Assembly (NCBI RefSeq): GCF_026420145.1
Contig: NZ_JAPMLV010000001.1
Location: forward strand, 2,232,001-2,296,000
Direction of reading: 5' to 3'
Source: Enterobacter pseudoroggenkampii
GTDB taxonomy: Bacteria > Pseudomonadota > Gammaproteobacteria > Enterobacterales > Enterobacteriaceae
DNA: 64,000 bases
Shown: piece after piece, positions 47,734 through 56,666 of the stretch
Position numbering within the stretch: the stretch's first letter is position 1
How the letters are laid out: every line of letters starts with the position of its first letter
Position numbers and translations under genes: made by a program
The notes under the pieces: model-generated
Database searches by the model: none
What the model saw: only the letters and a program-made list of their open reading frames with translations
Told to the model about the DNA's origin: nothing

Positions 47734-48195
47734 ATGAACAAGTTGATGATAGTAGCTTTGTCTGTTTCTGCGTTAGCGGGTTGTACTTCACAGGCTCAAC
47801 GCATGGCAGATTGTGAAGCTCAAGGTATTAGCCGTGATGCTTGTTACATTGCAGAACAAAACAGGCAGGCAACGATAAACGCTTCAGCTGAAAAGCAAGC
47901 AATGGAAAATGCGCAAGCGCTCTATCCAGTACAGAAAGCACAATCTGCGCATGGTTTACCTAAAGGCTGTACACAAGTGATGGATGCTGCGGGGCAATGC
48001 AATACAAAAGCACCTAAAGTGAATAACATCACTAAGGAAGCTGATCATGTAATGAATAAACCTATCTCTGATAGTGCTGAATATCTTCTTGCTAATGGCT
48101 GGAAGCCTAATAATGGGGTATGGAAGAAACAAGGCTATACGCTTTTGCTGACTGTTGAAAATGAAAAAATCGTTAATTCGCAGCTTAAAAAATGA
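47734..48195 (+). CDS. Small lipoprotein of unknown function
   Basis: 153 residues with a lipoprotein signal MNKLMIVALSVSALAGC (lipobox LAGC, cysteine 17). A mature part rich in alanine and glutamine follows, with a cysteine pair (DCEAQGISRDAC) and a C-terminal SAEYLLANGWKPNNGVWKK motif. The residue after the lipid cysteine is threonine, not aspartate, so outer-membrane sorting is likely. Located after the autotransporter on the same strand, it may assist its assembly as SadB does for SadA; that role is inference and the proteins are not visibly alike. Confidence 0.75.
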   Translation: MNKLMIVALSVSALAGCTSQAQRMADCEAQGISRDACYIAEQNRQATINASAEKQAMENAQALYPVQKAQSAHGLPKGCTQVMDAAGQCNTKAPKVNNITKEADHVMNKPISDSAEYLLANGWKPNNGVWKKQGYTLLLTVENEKIVNSQLKK

Positions 48196-48274
48196 GATTC
48201 CCCTGACTTAAAAGGGGCTAAACAACAAATTATATTTGATTCGTGATTGTCAGTCTTTAGTGTATTGCTAAAGC

Positions 48275-48300
48275 CGCCCTTAACAGATGGGCGTTTTTTT
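48275..48300 (+). terminator. Terminator after the lipoprotein gene
   Basis: Stem CGCCC / GGGCG with loop TTAACAGAT followed by seven Ts. It lies about 80 bp past the lipoprotein stop codon. Confidence 0.85.
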
Positions 48301-48320
48301 CAATTATTCTTGAGGATTAT

Positions 48321-48476
48321 ATGATGATTGATGCAAATGAAGCAGTAAAAGAAGGGTTCGCTAAAATAAATCAGGCGACTGCGGTCGCCTTTTTTATTTG
48401 CCGGTCTCACTCCATGCAAAGGGTCAGAAATGTCATAAGCCCTTTTATTCTAATTGCCATGCCCCGCCATGAATAA
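48321..48476 (+). CDS. Small frame at the island edge, possibly a truncated gene
   Basis: Encodes 51 residues beginning MMIDANEAVKEGFAKINQ, with GAGGA 4 bp before the ATG, a convincing start. After about 20 residues the frame runs through a terminator hairpin and into the 3' end of convergent cscA, where it looks like arbitrary translation. The first part may be a gene remnant cut by the junction, or a real short peptide whose frame simply continues. Confidence 0.3.
   Translation: MMIDANEAVKEGFAKINQATAVAFFICRSHSMQRVRNVISPFILIAMPRHE
48373..48396 (+). terminator. Terminator at the right edge of the AT-rich island
   Basis: Stem AGGCGAC / GTCGCCT (48373-48379 with 48384-48390) followed by a run of Ts. 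It points rightward toward cscA and overlaps the small frame at 48321. Confidence 0.8.
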
Positions 48477-49878
48477 GCGACGCTCCCCCCGCCCAGGCAA
48501 ACAACGCCAGCTCGCGGCCGTCTGCATCAGGATAAATACGGCTGCTGAGGCACGCTTCCCCCTCATTAATAAACACCTCCACAGACGAGCTATCAAAGAA
48601 AAGGCGCAGGTTCAGCATGTCGTTCAGGTTAAGCGCGACGCTTCGGGTACCGCACAGGCCATACTGCGGATAGTGACGCTCCAGCACCAGGCGCTGCATC
48701 TGGACATCAACATAGATGCGTAGCCCGTCGCCGAGACGAATGCCGTATTGCTCCGCGCTGCTGTTCGCGCAATCCCATTGCAGAGTGACCTCCATCGCAT
48801 CGCAGTGTTCCACCAGCGTCATCTGCTGGTTATTAAGCGTAGTTATCGGCCAGGGGAACCACGCCCCGCGCAGGGTTTCAACTTCTCTGGCTGGATGCAT
48901 TTGCAGATGATTATCCGCACTCAGCGTCAGCTCGCGAGGTAAGGAGAGCATGCCTGCCCAGCCATCCTCCTGTTCCGGCAGAGGTGATTCCCACATGTCC
49001 AGCCAGCCGATAACAATGCGGCGGCCGTCGGGCGTCAGGAAACTTTGCGGCGCATAGAAATCATGCCCGTAATCCATCTCTACAAATTCACCTTCACGCA
49101 CAAAGGGCTGGCCGGGCTGCCATTCACCTACCAGATACCCGCTCTGGAAAAGATTACGGTTTTTGAATCCGTCCGCCGCCAGCCCCTGAGGAGAGAACAT
49201 CAGCACGCGTTTACCATTAAGGGTGAAAAAGTCCGGACATTCCCACATATAACCCATCTCTTTTTCAGCCACCGCGAGCACGCCCCTGTCCTGCCACTCT
49301 CGCAGATCGGCAGACAGGTACGCACGCACCTGGCCCGTATCACCCTCTCGCGCGCCAACGACCATGTACCACCACTCCCCTTCACGCCATACTTTCGGAT
49401 CGCGGAAGTGATGCAGTCCAGGCGGTGTGTCAATGACGGTCCCGTGCCGCACAAAGTGGATGCCGTCACGGCTGGTTGCCAGGCACTGAACCTGGTAGAG
49501 ATTAGCCTCATCGCCGGGATCGCCGTGGAATTTGTGGCCGGTGTAGATCAGCGCCAGCGTGTCGCCATCCACCACGGCTGAGCCAGAAAAACAGCCGTCC
49601 TTGTCGTCTGGTCCTTCCGGAGCCAGCGCAACCGGGAGATGCTCCCAGTGAACTAAATCTTTGCTGCGCGCATGGCCCCAGTGCATCGGACCCCATTGGG
49701 TCGAATACGGATGGTGCTGATAAAAGGCGTGATACCAGCCATCAAACCAGACCAGGCCATTCGGGTCGTTCATCCAGCCAGCACGCGCAGCGAGGTGGTA
49801 ACGGGGATACCAGCGCAGGTTGAGCCCTTCGCGTCTGGACTGAATTTCCTGTTCTGCTTTCGTAATGGAATACGTCAT
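48445..49878 (-). CDS. cscA: Sucrose hydrolase (GH32 invertase), CscA-like
   Basis: 477-residue cytosolic beta-fructofuranosidase, splitting sucrose into glucose and fructose. GH32 catalytic residues are present: nucleophile D38 in WMNDPNG, stabiliser in FRDPKV (159-163) and acid/base E213 in MWECPDFF. A C-terminal beta-sandwich ends with HGGAWQLE. No signal peptide. Transcribed with cscB 15 bp upstream. It could act on other fructosides; no phosphotransferase gene is linked, so free sucrose rather than sucrose-6-phosphate is the likely substrate. Confidence 0.92.
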   Translation of the reverse strand: MTYSITKAEQEIQSRREGLNLRWYPRYHLAARAGWMNDPNGLVWFDGWYHAFYQHHPYSTQWGPMHWGHARSKDLVHWEHLPVALAPEGPDDKDGCFSGSAVVDGDTLALIYTGHKFHGDPGDEANLYQVQCLATSRDGIHFVRHGTVIDTPPGLHHFRDPKVWREGEWWYMVVGAREGDTGQVRAYLSADLREWQDRGVLAVAEKEMGYMWECPDFFTLNGKRVLMFSPQGLAADGFKNRNLFQSGYLVGEWQPGQPFVREGEFVEMDYGHDFYAPQSFLTPDGRRIVIGWLDMWESPLPEQEDGWAGMLSLPRELTLSADNHLQMHPAREVETLRGAWFPWPITTLNNQQMTLVEHCDAMEVTLQWDCANSSAEQYGIRLGDGLRIYVDVQMQRLVLERHYPQYGLCGTRSVALNLNDMLNLRLFFDSSSVEVFINEGEACLSSRIYPDADGRELALFAWAGGASLIHGGAWQLE

Positions 49879-49893
49879 TTCTCTACTCTTTGA

Positions 49894-51135
49894 TCAGATG
49901 GTGGAAGGTTGCGGCATAAGCGGGTCAGAAGAGGACTTACCCGAGCGCAACAGGAAGATGGAGATAAACGTGGTGCTGAAGACCAGTAGCCCCATGATGA
50001 GATAGGACTGGGCAAAGCCGTATTTCTCATAGCTGTAACCTGCCAGCGGCGACAGCACCGAGGCAATCACCGAGCTTGTACAGGCAAAGCCCACCAGATA
50101 GAGGGTGGAAGAGAGTCGTTTATCAAAATGCAGGCTGTTGTATTTGAAGATGGAGACCAGCAAAACGGGCAGCTCAACCGCGTGCAATAGCTTGGTAATG
50201 GAGATCAATACCGGCCCCTCAACCAGACCCGATGCCACCATACGCATCGCCATCACCATTCCGGCGAAAATCAGGCCGTTTTTCGCACCGAGGCGATTCA
50301 CCAGCCACGGGGCGCAAAACATGCCCGCCGCCTCCAGGAAGACCTGGAAGGAGTTGAGATAGCCATACATTGCGTTTCCTTCCTGCAGCGTCGGGAACTG
50401 TGAGGAGAAATAGACCGGGAACTGCTGGTCATAGACGCCATAAATACAGGTGCCGATAACAAAAAATACCAGCGCCCAGAAGCGCGGCAGCGTCAGCAGG
50501 CGCAATGCATCCTCCAGCGTGACCTTACCGCCGGACACCGCCTCCTGCATGGCGTGCGGCGCGGAAGAGACCCGGAGGCGTGCCAGCAACACAAAAAACA
50601 CCAGCCCGGCGCAGCTCGCCACCGCGAAGTTCAGCTTCGGATTAATGTTGAACAGGAGTCCTGCAAAAAAAGTTGCCACTGCCCAGCCCAGCGATCCCCA
50701 CATCCTCGCCTTGCCAAACTCAAACTGGCTCTGGCGAGCCACGCGCTCGGTATAGGACTCCAGGACCCCTATTCCGCCGTTAAACGTCAGCCCGATATAA
50801 ACCCCGCCGAAAATACTGCCGAGTAACACGTTAATTTGCAGCAGATAACCAAACAGCAGGAAGGCCGGACCGGAAAGAATGAGCAGACAGGTCAGAAACC
50901 AGAGCAGGTTTTTTCGCAGGCCGAGCTTGTCCTGAATGAAGCCGTAGCAGATTTGCGCGCACAGCGCGGAGACGGACAGCACGGCATAGATAATGCCGGT
51001 ATCCCCCGCTTTTAGGCCCACTTCCTGATGAAGCCAGATGGAGAGTAGCGAGCCGGAAGATGACCAGGTGACAAAAAAGAAAAAGAGTAGTGCGCTTAAT
51101 AAAGGGTAGCTGTGAGAGTGATGCGTTTTCATCAT
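49894..51135 (-). CDS. cscB: Sucrose:proton symporter, LacY/CscB family
   Basis: 413-residue oligosaccharide:H+ symporter with 12 membrane helices. Family segments include GFIQDKLGLRKNLLWFL in the TM2-3 loop, FGKARMWGSLGWAVATFFAG (TM5 region) and KLLHAVELPVLLVSIFKY, with the glutamate and histidine of the LacY proton site, and FDKRLSSTLYLVGF. Sucrose is assigned from the CscA and CscR neighbours; raffinose or a fructo-oligosaccharide is possible. Confidence 0.87.
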   Translation of the reverse strand: MMKTHHSHSYPLLSALLFFFFVTWSSSGSLLSIWLHQEVGLKAGDTGIIYAVLSVSALCAQICYGFIQDKLGLRKNLLWFLTCLLILSGPAFLLFGYLLQINVLLGSIFGGVYIGLTFNGGIGVLESYTERVARQSQFEFGKARMWGSLGWAVATFFAGLLFNINPKLNFAVASCAGLVFFVLLARLRVSSAPHAMQEAVSGGKVTLEDALRLLTLPRFWALVFFVIGTCIYGVYDQQFPVYFSSQFPTLQEGNAMYGYLNSFQVFLEAAGMFCAPWLVNRLGAKNGLIFAGMVMAMRMVASGLVEGPVLISITKLLHAVELPVLLVSIFKYNSLHFDKRLSSTLYLVGFACTSSVIASVLSPLAGYSYEKYGFAQSYLIMGLLVFSTTFISIFLLRSGKSSSDPLMPQPSTI

Positions 51136-51165
51136 GACATTCTCATGTTGGAGTAATGACGCAAT

Positions 51166-51177
51166 GGTAACGTTAAC
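51166..51177. promoter_or_regulatory. Putative CscR operator 1
   Basis: GGTAACGTTAAC, differing by one base from the perfect palindrome at 51230, 31 bp upstream of the cscB ATG. A LacI-family half-site arrangement; centres of the two sites are 64 bp apart. Confidence 0.7.
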
Positions 51178-51229
51178 ATAATTTCTTTCTCATGCTGTTT
51201 GGTGAAGATTTAAGATGTTAATCACGAAA

Positions 51230-51241
51230 GTTAACGTTAAC
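51230..51241. promoter_or_regulatory. Putative CscR operator 2
   Basis: Perfect 12-bp palindrome GTTAACGTTAAC in the middle of the cscB-cscR intergenic region. With operator 1 it could permit looping repression. Possible CRP-like half-site pairs flank it (TAAGA-N6-TCACG at 51211-51226 and TGAGA-N6-TCAAA at 51252-51267). Confidence 0.75.
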
Positions 51242-51373
51242 ATTAAGAGAATGAGATCGCGATCAAACATTCATCACGGAGGTAAGCCTGACCAGGCATG
51301 TGCATCAGCCTTCCTTTTACATCAGCGACTTAGTTGTATACCCTTTCACACAGAGCATTAACGGAGTAAGAAA

Positions 51374-52381
51374 ATGGCTTCCCTGAAGGACGTCGCAAAG
51401 CTGGCTAACGTATCGCTGATGACGGTCTCACGTGCGCTGAACAGCCCGGAGCGCCTTAAGCCGGAAACGCTGGCGCGCGTTCAGCTGGCTATCGAGCAGA
51501 CCAGCTACGTGCCCGATCTTTCCGCCAAGAAAATTCGCGGCGCGCATGCCTCGCCGAAAACCATAGGCGTACTGGCGCTCGATACGGTGACGACGCCTTT
51601 CTCGGTGGAGATCACGCTGTCGATTGAAGAGACGGCCAGAATGCACGGCTGGAACAGCTTCGTGATGAATATGTTTACCGATGACAACCCGGACGCCATT
51701 GTCGACCTTCTCCTTTCTCATCGGCCTGACGGAATTATCTACACCACCATGGGGTTACGTCAGGTTCCTCTCCCGGCCAAACTCCTCACCCTTCCCTGCG
51801 TGCTGGCCAACTGCGAAAGTGACGGCGAAAAGGTCGCCAGCTATATTCCCGATGATGAACAGGGGCAATATACCGCCGTGCGGGCGTTACTCGCGGAGGG
51901 TTATCGACGCCCTCTCTGCCTGCATTTGCCTAAGGGGCATCTGGCCACAACCCGACGTCGTCAGGGGCTGGAACGTGCATGCCGTGAAGTGGGGCTCGAT
52001 CCGGACGGCCTGGCGCACAGCTATATGGCACTCGGCGATGAGCACTATCGCGACATTCCGTCAGTATTGCTGGCGCACATGCAGAATGGCATTCCCCGGT
52101 TCGACGCGGTTATCTGCGGCAACGATCGTATCGCGTTTATGGTCTATCAGACGCTACTGGGGCAAGGGCTTCGCATACCGGAAGATATCGCCGTTATCGG
52201 CTATGACAATATGGTGGGCATTGGGGAGCTGTTCCTGCCTCCTCTCACGACGGTTCAACTGCCACACTATGAAATTGGTCGCCTGAGCGCCCTGCATATT
52301 ATTAATGGTGAAGAACATCAGGAAACCACGCGCGTAGAAAGTCCTTTTTTACCGCGTGATTCCGTTGCGCATGCAACGTAA
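51374..52381 (+). CDS. cscR: LacI-family sucrose regulator CscR
   Basis: 335-residue repressor. N-terminal helix-turn-helix ASLKDVAKLANVSLMTVSRAL, hinge YVPDLSAKKIRG near 50-61, and periplasmic-binding-like effector domain with HRPDGIIYTTMGLR, ICGNDRIAFMVYQ and IGYDNMVGIGELFLPPLTT, all close to recalled E. coli CscR. Divergent from cscBA across about 240 bp with two palindromic operators. Expected to release DNA when sucrose or fructose is present. Confidence 0.9.
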   Translation: MASLKDVAKLANVSLMTVSRALNSPERLKPETLARVQLAIEQTSYVPDLSAKKIRGAHASPKTIGVLALDTVTTPFSVEITLSIEETARMHGWNSFVMNMFTDDNPDAIVDLLLSHRPDGIIYTTMGLRQVPLPAKLLTLPCVLANCESDGEKVASYIPDDEQGQYTAVRALLAEGYRRPLCLHLPKGHLATTRRRQGLERACREVGLDPDGLAHSYMALGDEHYRDIPSVLLAHMQNGIPRFDAVICGNDRIAFMVYQTLLGQGLRIPEDIAVIGYDNMVGIGELFLPPLTTVQLPHYEIGRLSALHIINGEEHQETTRVESPFLPRDSVAHAT

Positions 52382-52714
52382 CCGCCGTTTTTTGCCCAAG
52401 ACGCAGAAACAGGAAGCGTCCCCCTCCTTTTATGCCGTTCGATGGCACGATTTGTCACACTCTTTTCTGTGACTTTACACACCGGGTAAACGGCCTGTAA
52501 CGCGCTGTTTTTATTTGGCATAAAATGCAATTTTCATTTTAAAAATGGGGATATTTCCTCGTTACAGCCCCGTGTCACAAAACAGTAAACAAATTAACCA
52601 TTGAGCCCCGTGGCAAAAGGCTCTATATTGGCGGCGTTTTTTTCAGGCCCCCATCTGTTTTTTAACTTTTTATTCAATCGTGGCTCATAACGAAGCGGCG
52701 GTTGTAGGAGTGAT
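52382..52714. other. Intergenic region upstream of dat
   Basis: About 330 bp without a gene. It holds an AT-rich promoter-like stretch with an inverted repeat CATTTT-A-AAAATG (52535-52547). The ribosome site TAGGAG lies just before dat. No known operator was recognised and no clear terminator for cscR was found. Confidence 0.45.
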
Positions 52715-54091
52715 ATGATGACGGATAAAGTCCGTATTGACACCGTAGATGCCCACAAAAGCAACGAAACCTATCTGGCCCGTCAGGCCGAGTTTGAATC
52801 TAACGTCAGGAGTTATCCGCGCAAACTGCCTTTAGCCATCACTAAAGCAGAAGGCGTGTGGATCACCGATGCAGATAATAAAGAATACCTTGACTGTTTA
52901 GCAGGCGCAGGGACCCTTGCGCTTGGCCATAACCATCCTGATGTGCTGAAAAGCATCCAAAATGTCATTACCAGCGGCTTGCCGTTACATACACTGGATC
53001 TGACGACGCCTCTGAAAGACGCGTTTTCTGAATACCTGCTCTCTCTGCTGCCTGGTCAGGGCAAAGAGTACTGCCTGCAGTTCACCGGTCCATCCGGTGC
53101 TGACGCCGTTGAAGCGGCGCTGAAGCTCGCGAAAAAAGTGACCGGTCGTAGCGGTATCATCAGCTTCTCTGGTGGTTACCACGGTATGACCCACGGCGCG
53201 CTGTCCGTGACCGGCAACCTGTCTCCGAAAGAAGCGGTTGACGGTATGATGCCAGAAGTGCAGTTCATGCCTTACCCGCACGAATACCGTTGCCCGCTGG
53301 GTATCGGTGGTGAAGCGGGCGTGAAAGCGCTGACGTACTACTTCGATAACCTGATCAACGACGTTGAAAGCGGCGTGCGTAAGCCTGCTGCGGTGATCCT
53401 GGAAGCGGTTCAGGGCGAAGGCGGCGTGAACCCGGCTCCGGCTGAGTGGCTGCAGCGCATCCGTAAAGTGACTCAGGAACACGGCATTCTGCTGATCCTC
53501 GACGAAGTTCAGGCTGGCTTTGCCCGTACCGGTAAATTCTTCGCCTTCGAACACGCTGGCATTGAGCCAGACATCATCGTGATGTCTAAAGCAGTGGGTG
53601 GCGGTCTGCCGCTGGCCGTACTCGGTATCAAAAAGCAGTTCGATGCGTGGGCGCCAGGTCACCACACCGGTACCTTCCGCGGCAACCAGCTGGCGATGGC
53701 AACCGGTCTGACGACGCTGAAAATCCTGAAAGACCAGAACATCGCAGGCAAAGTGGCTGCACAGGGCGAATGGCTGAAAGGCCAGCTGAAAGAGATGGCG
53801 AAACGCTATCCGGTCATCGGCCACGTGCGCGGTCTGGGCATGATGATCGGTATTGAGATCGTTAAGCCTAACGAAGCCGCTGACCACATGGGCTGCTTCC
53901 CGGGCGACGGCGAGCTGTCTGCACTGATTCAGAAGAAGTGCTTCGAAGCCGGTCTGATTCTGGAGCGCGGTGGCCGTAACGGTATCGTTCTGCGTCTGCT
54001 GCCGTCTCTGCTGATCAGTGACGAAGAGCTGAAAATCTTCCTGGATAAATTTGAGCAGGCACTGCTTGCTGCGGGCGTTCGCCCGGCGTAA
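52715..54091 (+). CDS. dat: L-2,4-diaminobutyrate:2-oxoglutarate aminotransferase
   Basis: 458-residue class III PLP aminotransferase making L-2,4-diaminobutyrate from aspartate semialdehyde and glutamate. PLP-site features are [38 protein letters not shown] with the PLP aspartate, and the Schiff-base lysine in [15 protein letters not shown]. Followed 18 bp later by the diaminobutyrate decarboxylase; together they make 1,3-diaminopropane, a pathway known from Enterobacter and Acinetobacter. A second ATG directly follows the first. Absent from K-12 at this locus. Confidence 0.93.
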   Translation: MMTDKVRIDTVDAHKSNETYLARQAEFESNVRSYPRKLPLAITKAEGVWITDADNKEYLDCLAGAGTLALGHNHPDVLKSIQNVITSGLPLHTLDLTTPLKDAFSEYLLSLLPGQGKEYCLQFTGPSGADAVEAALKLAKKVTGRSGIISFSGGYHGMTHGALSVTGNLSPKEAVDGMMPEVQFMPYPHEYRCPLGIGGEAGVKALTYYFDNLINDVESGVRKPAAVILEAVQGEGGVNPAPAEWLQRIRKVTQEHGILLILDEVQAGFARTGKFFAFEHAGIEPDIIVMSKAVGGGLPLAVLGIKKQFDAWAPGHHTGTFRGNQLAMATGLTTLKILKDQNIAGKVAAQGEWLKGQLKEMAKRYPVIGHVRGLGMMIGIEIVKPNEAADHMGCFPGDGELSALIQKKCFEAGLILERGGRNGIVLRLLPSLLISDEELKIFLDKFEQALLAAGVRPA

Positions 54092-54109
54092 CCGGAGTTG
54101 TTGATTACG

Positions 54110-55576
54110 ATGTCTGATTCAAACCCAATTTTGTTCTCCTCTGCGCAGAGCATTGAAGCTTACCAGCAGGCGATTGAACAAAGCACTCAGGCTGTGATGC
54201 AGTGGCTAAAACAGCCTGAGATGTACCAGGGCAAAACGGTCGCGGAACTGCGCGATCGTATTAAGCTGGATTTCAACCCGAAAGGGCTGGGCAACGAAGC
54301 GGCGATTGAACGCGCCGTGGAGTTCTTCCTGAAAGACAGCCTGTCCGTTCATCACCCGCAGTGTGTGGCGCACCTGCACTGCCCAAGCCTGGTCGTAAGT
54401 CAGGCGGCGGAAGTGCTGATCAACGCCACTAACCAGAGTATGGACTCCTGGGATCAAAGCCCGTCCGCAACCATCATTGAGATCAAACTGATCGAGTGGC
54501 TGCGTACCCGCGTGGGTTATCAGGCCGGCGACGCAGGTGTTTTCACCAGCGGCGGGACTCAGAGCAACCTGATGGGCCTGATGCTGGCTCGCGATGCGTT
54601 TTTCGCGCGTCAGGGTCATTCCGTTCAGCAGGACGGTCTGGTTGGCGATCTGCGCAAAATTCGCGTGCTGTGCTCCGAAAACGCGCACTTCTCCGTGCAG
54701 AAAAACATGGCGCTGATGGGCCTGGGCTACCAGTCCGTGGTGCAGGTGAAAACGGACGAATTCTCCCGCATGGATCTGACCGATCTGGCGGCGAAAATCG
54801 AACAGTGCAATGCGAACGGCGAGCAGATTCTGGCCATCGTCGCGACGGCAGGTACCACCGATGCCGGTGCTATCGACCCGCTGCGTGCGATTGCTGAGCT
54901 GGCCGCGAAGCAGAACATCTGGGTACACGTTGATGCGGCCTGGGGCGGCGCGCTGCTGATGTCAGAGCAGTATCGTCACTACCTGGACGGCATCGAGCTG
55001 GTGGATTCCGTCACCCTGGACTTCCACAAGCAGTTCTTCCAGACCATCAGCTGCGGCGCGTTCCTGCTGAAAGAAGCACGTCACTATGAGCTGATGCGCT
55101 ATCAGGCGGCTTACCTGAACTCTGAGTTCGACGAAGAAGCCGGCGTGCCTAATCTGGTTTCCAAATCTCTGCAAACCACCCGTCGTTTTGACGCGCTGAA
55201 GCTGTGGATGAGCCTGGAAGCGCTGGGTCAGGAGCAATACGCGGCGATCATCGATCACGGCGTGACCCTGGCACAGCAGGTTGCGGCCTACGTGAAAGCG
55301 CAGCCTGCGCTGGAGCTGGTTATGCAGCCGCAGCTGGCAAGCGTTCTGTTCCGCTTCCGCGGACAGGTGCAGACGGATGAAGCGGGTATCGCCCTGCTGA
55401 ACCAGAAAATTGGTGACGCGCTGCTGGAATCCGGCCGTGCAAACGTCGGTGTGACCGAGCATAACGGCGTGACCTGCCTGAAGCTGACGCTGCTGAACCC
55501 AACCGTGACGCTGGAAGATATTAAAATCCTGCTGTCTCTGGTTGAGCGCACCGCGCAGGAAGTTCTGGCTAAGTAA
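54110..55576 (+). CDS. ddc: L-2,4-diaminobutyrate decarboxylase
   Basis: 488-residue group II PLP decarboxylase producing 1,3-diaminopropane and CO2. Marks are CVAHLHCPSLVVSQAAEVL, VFTSGGTQSNLMGLMLARD, HVDAAWGGALLMSEQ and the PLP lysine in SVTLDFHKQFFQTISCG. Start set at ATG giving MSDSNPILFSS; two TTG codons just upstream are possible but sit on the ribosome site. Co-transcribed with dat. The diamine may serve as polyamine or feed beta-alanine-like metabolism. Confidence 0.93.
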   Translation: MSDSNPILFSSAQSIEAYQQAIEQSTQAVMQWLKQPEMYQGKTVAELRDRIKLDFNPKGLGNEAAIERAVEFFLKDSLSVHHPQCVAHLHCPSLVVSQAAEVLINATNQSMDSWDQSPSATIIEIKLIEWLRTRVGYQAGDAGVFTSGGTQSNLMGLMLARDAFFARQGHSVQQDGLVGDLRKIRVLCSENAHFSVQKNMALMGLGYQSVVQVKTDEFSRMDLTDLAAKIEQCNANGEQILAIVATAGTTDAGAIDPLRAIAELAAKQNIWVHVDAAWGGALLMSEQYRHYLDGIELVDSVTLDFHKQFFQTISCGAFLLKEARHYELMRYQAAYLNSEFDEEAGVPNLVSKSLQTTRRFDALKLWMSLEALGQEQYAAIIDHGVTLAQQVAAYVKAQPALELVMQPQLASVLFRFRGQVQTDEAGIALLNQKIGDALLESGRANVGVTEHNGVTCLKLTLLNPTVTLEDIKILLSLVERTAQEVLAK

Positions 55577-55583
55577 TACAACA

Positions 55584-55614
55584 CCCCTCTTCCGCCGGGA
55601 GAGGGGTTATTTTT
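55584..55614 (+). terminator. Terminator after dat-ddc
   Basis: Stem CCCCTCT / AGAGGGG with a short GC-rich loop followed by TTATTTTT. It abuts the end of convergent scsD. Confidence 0.85.
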
Positions 55615-56128
55615 ATACGCCTGCCCACCACATCCTTAATTTTAATCCCCAGTAGCTCGTCCAGCCCGTCGTGGTACTGACCACGTTCCCCTTCGACACA
55701 ACCACCAGCGTTGGCGTGACGCTCACCTGCCACTGCTGCGACAAAGCACCGTTTGCATCGTTAATCACCGGCATTTTTAGCTGTTTCTTATCAACCCAGC
55801 GCTCAAGCTTTGCGTTGTCACCAGAACGCATGGCGATACTCACCACGTTCCCGCCCTCTTCTGCCAGTTGATTAACCGCAGGCGTCGTGTAGCGGCAAAT
55901 GCTGCACCAGGTTGCCCAGACGTAGATCAGCAGCGGACGATCCTGGCTGAGCGCCGCAATATCGTGAACGTTGCCGTCGATGCTCTGCATCGGCGTTGCA
56001 CTAAAACTGGCGGGGAGCGTCGGTTTTCGGTACTGATCAACACCCCATACCACGGCCAGCGTCAGCAGAACGAGTATGATCCCTTCCCGCGCCCAGCGGC
56101 GCAGTCGACTGATTTTGCGGTTATCCAT
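55613..56128 (-). CDS. scsD: Periplasmic thioredoxin-fold protein ScsD
   Basis: 171-residue membrane-anchored thiol oxidoreductase. One N-terminal helix (residues 16-32) anchors a periplasmic thioredoxin fold with active site WATWCSICR (C75, C78) and cis-proline in VSVTPTLVVV. Close to recalled Salmonella ScsD of the copper-sensitivity suppressor cluster scsABCD, which counters copper and redox stress. Here scsABC are absent, so its redox partner must be elsewhere. Convergent with ddc. Confidence 0.87.
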   Translation of the reverse strand: MDNRKISRLRRWAREGIILVLLTLAVVWGVDQYRKPTLPASFSATPMQSIDGNVHDIAALSQDRPLLIYVWATWCSICRYTTPAVNQLAEEGGNVVSIAMRSGDNAKLERWVDKKQLKMPVINDANGALSQQWQVSVTPTLVVVSKGNVVSTTTGWTSYWGLKLRMWWAGV

Positions 56129-56345
56129 TGTGACCTCTCAATTTAACCGGAGGTCATCATAGCGGGCGAGTTTGCGTCATGCTGTAAAGAAGTGTCGTGC
56201 TCCTAGCGGAAAACGATCCCCGGGTTATGTTCAGTTTTGTTACATTTTTCCTGGAACAAGCCATAGTCTGATACATAAAATAGTCAGGTTGCCGTATTGT
56301 TGACGTGCAAAAGCAAAAAGTAAAAACAGGTTAACTGGAGAAAAA

Positions 56346-56666
56346 ATGGCTAAGTGTAAATGGCTGCTTCTGGGTGTCGTGATGACCCTGGCAAGCGTGG
56401 CTAACGCAGCACCAGCAGCATCAGGCATCAGCGCTTACGAAGAACAAGAGTTCATCGCTGACTTCACGAAATTCAAGATTGGCGACACGGCACCGGCGCA
56501 GTATCAAACGCCGGAGTACACCATCAAACAGTACCAGCTGCGTAACCTGCCGGCGCCGGATGCCGGAACCCACTGGACCTACATGGGTGAGAACTACGTG
56601 CTGATTGGCGATGCTGATGGCAAGATATACAAAGCCTACAATGGAGATATTTTCTATCACCGCTAA
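56346..56666 (+). CDS. rcnB: Periplasmic nickel/cobalt homeostasis protein RcnB
   Basis: 106-residue RcnB-family protein. Signal peptide 1-21 (cleavage ANA/APAA), then the conserved core EYTIKQYQLRNLPAPDAGTH and WTYMGENYVLIGDADGKI ending in DIFYHR. In E. coli it modulates nickel and cobalt efflux by RcnA. GGAG lies 6 bp before the ATG. Neither rcnA nor its regulator rcnR is adjacent, unlike in K-12. Confidence 0.92.
   Translation: MAKCKWLLLGVVMTLASVANAAPAASGISAYEEQEFIADFTKFKIGDTAPAQYQTPEYTIKQYQLRNLPAPDAGTHWTYMGENYVLIGDADGKIYKAYNGDIFYHR

Noticed and set aside
52514..52530. TTGGCAT...TGCAA resembling a sigma-54 promoter upstream of dat
   Set aside because: The GG and GC elements are separated by 8 bp, not the required 10, so sigma-54 could not use it.
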